A DNA stretch of 64,000 bases from Phycisphaerae bacterium (lineage in GTDB: Bacteria; Planctomycetota; Phycisphaerae; Phycisphaerales; Phycisphaeraceae). The position numbers were made by a program, and so were the translations under genes. The notes under the pieces were generated by a model, which saw only the letters and a list, made by a program, of their open reading frames with translations, made no database searches and was not told where the DNA came from. Every line of letters starts with the position of its first letter. Position 1 is the first letter of the stretch. Below are positions 61,688 to 64,000 of this stretch, piece by piece. The DNA is taken from NCBI GenBank assembly GCA_030425705.1, contig JAUHZU010000001.1, positions 124,001 to 188,000 of the forward strand. Direction: 5' to 3'.

Positions 61688-63537
61688 ATCGACGCTACGA
61701 CGACAACTACCACATGGGCTTGATCGGCAACGGCCGGACCGGCGCGCTCGTCCGCAGAGACGCCACCCTCGTCTTCGCCTGCCTCCCGGACTTCGACGCC
61801 GGCTCGGTCTTCTGCTCCCTGCTCGATACCGACCGCGGCGGCGAGATGGGCGTGTCCATGGTCGGCGGCAAGCCCGTCGCCCAGCACTACCGCGAGCACA
61901 CCAACATCCTCGTCACCCGGTTCGAGGGCAAGGACGGCAGCTTCGAGGTCGTCGACTTCATGCCCCGCTACCGCATGGCCGGCCGGCACCAGGTCCCCTA
62001 CGCGCCGCCGGACATCGTCCGCGTGCTTCGGCCCCTCGCCGGCAAGCCGCGCGTCCGCGTCCGCTACCAGCCCGCGCTCGAGTACGGCCGGTACGACACC
62101 ACCACCCGCCAGCTCCGCGACGGGCTCTACAAAAGCACGACCGTCGGCAAGACCACCGGCATCAACCACTACGAGTCGGTCTACCTCTACACCGATCTGC
62201 CCGAGAAACAGGTCTGCGGCGGCAAGCCCTTCGCCCTCGAACGCGACGAGCACCTGCTGCTCACCTACAACGACAAGCTCCACCCCATCGACCGCGAACG
62301 CGTCCGCCTCCTGCTCGCGCAGACCGAGGCGTACTGGCTGGCGTGGACCTCCTCGACCCACGCGCCCGGCCGGTACCGCGAGCACATCGTCCGCTCCGCG
62401 CTCGCCCTCAAGCTCATGCAGTACAGCGAGACCGGCGCGCTCGTCGCCGCGCCCACCACCTCCCTGCCCGAGACCATCGGCGAGGTCCGTAACTGGGACT
62501 ACCGCTTCTGCTGGATCCGCGACGCCTCCATGACCGTCTCGGTCCTCAACAAGATCGGCCACCACGACATGGCCCACCAGTTCGTCCACTGGGTCATGGA
62601 CAACACCCCGACCAAGGACGACCCGCTGCAGATCATGTACGGCATCCGCGGCGAACGCACGCTCACCGAGAAGACGCTCGGCCACCTCGCCGGCTACCAG
62701 GGCTCGTCGCCCGTCCGCATCGGCAACGCCGCGTACAAGCAGAAGCAGCACGACATCTACGGCGCGGTGCTCGACGTGTTCTGGCAGTCGCTGGACCACT
62801 TCGCGACCCGGCTGGACGTCATCGAAGACCTGTGGACCCGCGTCCGCTCGGTGTTCCGCACCGTCGAGCTGATCTGGAAGAAACCCGACCGCGGGATATG
62901 GGAGTTCCGCGGCGCGAAGCGGCACTTCGTGTTCAGCAAGGTCCTGTGCTGGGTCGCCGCCGACCGCGCGGTCCGCATCGCCGAGCGGCTCGGGCAGGCC
63001 CGCTGGGCCGAGTCCCACCGCGGCCTGGCCGACGCCATCCGCGCCGACATCTGCAGGCACGGCTGGTCGGAGAAGCTCGGCGCGTTCGTGCAGACCTACG
63101 GCTCCGAGGCGCTGGACGCCTCGAACCTGCTCATGGCCGACTACGGCTTCTGCGCCCCTGACGACCCGCAGTACGTCGCGACGGTGCACAAGACCTGGGA
63201 CGACCTGGGCCGGGGCGAGGGGCTGCTGATGCGCTACCAGGCCGCCGACGACTTCGGCGAGCCGACCAGCGCGTTCACCGTCTGCTGCTTCTGGGGCGTC
63301 AAGGCGCTGATCCACATCGGCGAGTACGGCCGGGCCCGCGCCGCCTTCGAGCGCCTGCTCGAGGACACCAACCACCTGGGCCTGCTGGCCGAGGACCTGG
63401 ACGTGAACAACCGCCGGCAGCTCGGCAACTTCCCACAGGCCTACTCCCACCTCGCGCTGATCGACACCGCGCTCGCGCTGGACGAGCTGGAGCGCCGCAA
63501 CGGCGAAGACAACCTCCTCGACCAGGCGGCGCGGTAG
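61684..63537 (+). CDS. GH15 family glucoamylase/trehalase-like enzyme
   Basis: A 617-residue glycoside hydrolase of family 15 with a beta-sandwich N-domain (about 1-260) and an (alpha/alpha)6 barrel. Conserved sites are RNWDYRFCWIRDASMTVSVL, the general-acid region KPDRGIWEFRGAKRHFVFSK, and LLAEDLDVNNRRQLGNFPQAYSHLALI. In the last, the usual SEE-type base segment reads AED. There is no signal peptide, so it acts in the cytosol. Overlap (ATGA) with the trehalose synthase/phosphatase suggests that it degrades trehalose, as some GH15 enzymes do; maltose or malto-oligosaccharides are alternatives. Confidence 0.9.
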   Translation: MNRRYDDNYHMGLIGNGRTGALVRRDATLVFACLPDFDAGSVFCSLLDTDRGGEMGVSMVGGKPVAQHYREHTNILVTRFEGKDGSFEVVDFMPRYRMAGRHQVPYAPPDIVRVLRPLAGKPRVRVRYQPALEYGRYDTTTRQLRDGLYKSTTVGKTTGINHYESVYLYTDLPEKQVCGGKPFALERDEHLLLTYNDKLHPIDRERVRLLLAQTEAYWLAWTSSTHAPGRYREHIVRSALALKLMQYSETGALVAAPTTSLPETIGEVRNWDYRFCWIRDASMTVSVLNKIGHHDMAHQFVHWVMDNTPTKDDPLQIMYGIRGERTLTEKTLGHLAGYQGSSPVRIGNAAYKQKQHDIYGAVLDVFWQSLDHFATRLDVIEDLWTRVRSVFRTVELIWKKPDRGIWEFRGAKRHFVFSKVLCWVAADRAVRIAERLGQARWAESHRGLADAIRADICRHGWSEKLGAFVQTYGSEALDASNLLMADYGFCAPDDPQYVATVHKTWDDLGRGEGLLMRYQAADDFGEPTSAFTVCCFWGVKALIHIGEYGRARAAFERLLEDTNHLGLLAEDLDVNNRRQLGNFPQAYSHLALIDTALALDELERRNGEDNLLDQAAR

Positions 63538-63559
63538 GCGGCTGCCGAGCCTGGGGTGG

Positions 63560-63835
63560 CTACATGCTCGCGACCCATCGGGTGACGGCCGCGGCCGCCA
63601 TCGCGAAGGTGAACAGGGTTGCACCATCCAAAACGCAGAACAGTGTCGGGGTGATCGGTTCGCTGCGCAACCCGAGGATCCCGTTCATCCGCGAGGCGGC
63701 GAAGGCGTTCCGCTCGTCGCTGCGTGCCAGGCACCAGAGCATCCGCACCAGTGCCAGCAACATGGCAACCCACAGGATGGTTGACCAGCTCCCGGCCAAC
63801 GCGCCGAGCAGGATGCCGACCAGTAGTCCTCGCAT
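63560..63835 (-). CDS. Small membrane protein
   Basis: A 91-residue protein with two hydrophobic hairpins (MRGLLVGILLGALAGSWSTI, LWVAMLLALVRMLWCLA and, after a charged loop, ITPTLFCVLDGATLFTFAMAAAAVTRW). Unknown family. TACAAT ends exactly 6 bases before the ATG, which is why the shorter reading is preferred over the one from 63901. It converges on the GH15 gene. Confidence 0.6.
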   Translation of the reverse strand: MRGLLVGILLGALAGSWSTILWVAMLLALVRMLWCLARSDERNAFAASRMNGILGLRSEPITPTLFCVLDGATLFTFAMAAAAVTRWVASM

Positions 63836-63841
63836 GGCGGG

Positions 63842-63847
63842 ATTGTA
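63842..63847 (-). promoter_or_regulatory. -10 element of the small membrane protein gene
   Basis: TACAAT on the minus strand ends 6 bases before the ATG at 63835. Confidence 0.5.
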
Positions 63848-63912
63848 ACCCTGTGCCGCAACCGAACGGCGATCTATGATGTGGCAACCCTCCACCCCCA
63901 CCGGGCCCCCCT

Positions 63913-64000
63913 ATGTTCTTCTGGCGAAAGATTGGCAAGACCCTGCGCGGGTCGGCGAAGCCCTACCAGGTCGTCTGCGCCGCGGTGCTCGGCGGGCTCA
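63913..64000 (+). CDS. Start of a gene cut by the right edge
   Basis: An open frame from ATG 63913 gives MFFWRKIGKTLRGSAKPYQV and a following hydrophobic stretch (VCAAVLGGL), then leaves the window. A basic N-terminus running into a helix suggests a membrane protein. Some planctomycete proteins of the TIGR03546/DUF2062 kind begin this way, but 29 residues do not allow assignment. Confidence 0.5.
   Translation, partial: MFFWRKIGKTLRGSAKPYQVVCAAVLGGL

Overview
The window is GC-rich chromosomal DNA from a member of the Planctomycetota, most likely class Phycisphaerae. This placement is inferred from several features seen together. A 23S-5S rRNA operon is unlinked from 16S. A transporter carries a C-terminal zinc ribbon of the CxxCGYDLR type. 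Two exported proteins have PEP-CTERM-like tails, one preceded by a dockerin-like pair of EF-hand loops. There are two caspase-like proteins with PPC repeats, a lipoprotein sulfatase and a DUF2961 (GH172-type) protein. No insertion sequence, prophage, CRISPR array or plasmid function was found; this is mostly ordinary chromosome with a few accessory patches.

Layout. 1-15.5 kb is housekeeping: ahcY (5' truncated), a Nudix hydrolase, dinB, infC (probable ATC start), cdsA, an RDD membrane protein, queC, a threonine dehydratase, a VKOR-DsbA fusion, gatB, a PEP-CTERM-like protein, an EI24/CysZ-like membrane protein, a lipase-like hydrolase, an ArsC/Spx-like protein and a Fur-family regulator. 15.6-23.6 kb is a five-gene oligopeptide-type ABC importer whose permeases are much longer than usual and whose binding protein is tethered by a membrane helix. 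23.6-27.2 kb holds a circularly permuted ATP-grasp gene, an alpha-E gene and a convergent zinc metallopeptidase. 27.7-31.8 kb holds tRNA-Ser(UGA), then 23S and 5S rRNA behind two near-identical promoters.

31.8-41.5 kb is more accessory. It holds a helix-turn-helix/zinc-ribbon gene broken by a run of 70 G, an RRM RNA-binding protein, two exported unknowns, a bactofilin-like lipoprotein, a degenerate receiver domain, an APC permease flanked by palindrome pairs, a HAD phosphatase, a GlcG/HbpS-like protein and a four-helix bundle protein. 41.6-50.7 kb is rich in exported proteins: a two-motif aspartic protease lipoprotein, two tandem caspase-like PPC proteins, an endonuclease/exonuclease/phosphatase-family protein and a GH172-type protein. 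50.8-64 kb has a metallophosphoesterase, guaA, a sulfatase, a TPR lipoprotein, a regulator/membrane-protein pair, a trehalose-phosphate synthase-phosphatase fusion overlapping a GH15 enzyme, and a truncated gene at the right edge.

Gene expression. Many genes have no Shine-Dalgarno but carry a -10-like hexamer (TACAAT, TAAACT, TACGAT, TAGAAT and similar) ending 6-9 bases before the start codon. That is the spacing expected for leaderless mRNAs. Internal operon genes tend instead to overlap their neighbour (GTGA, ATGA) or to have a Shine-Dalgarno.
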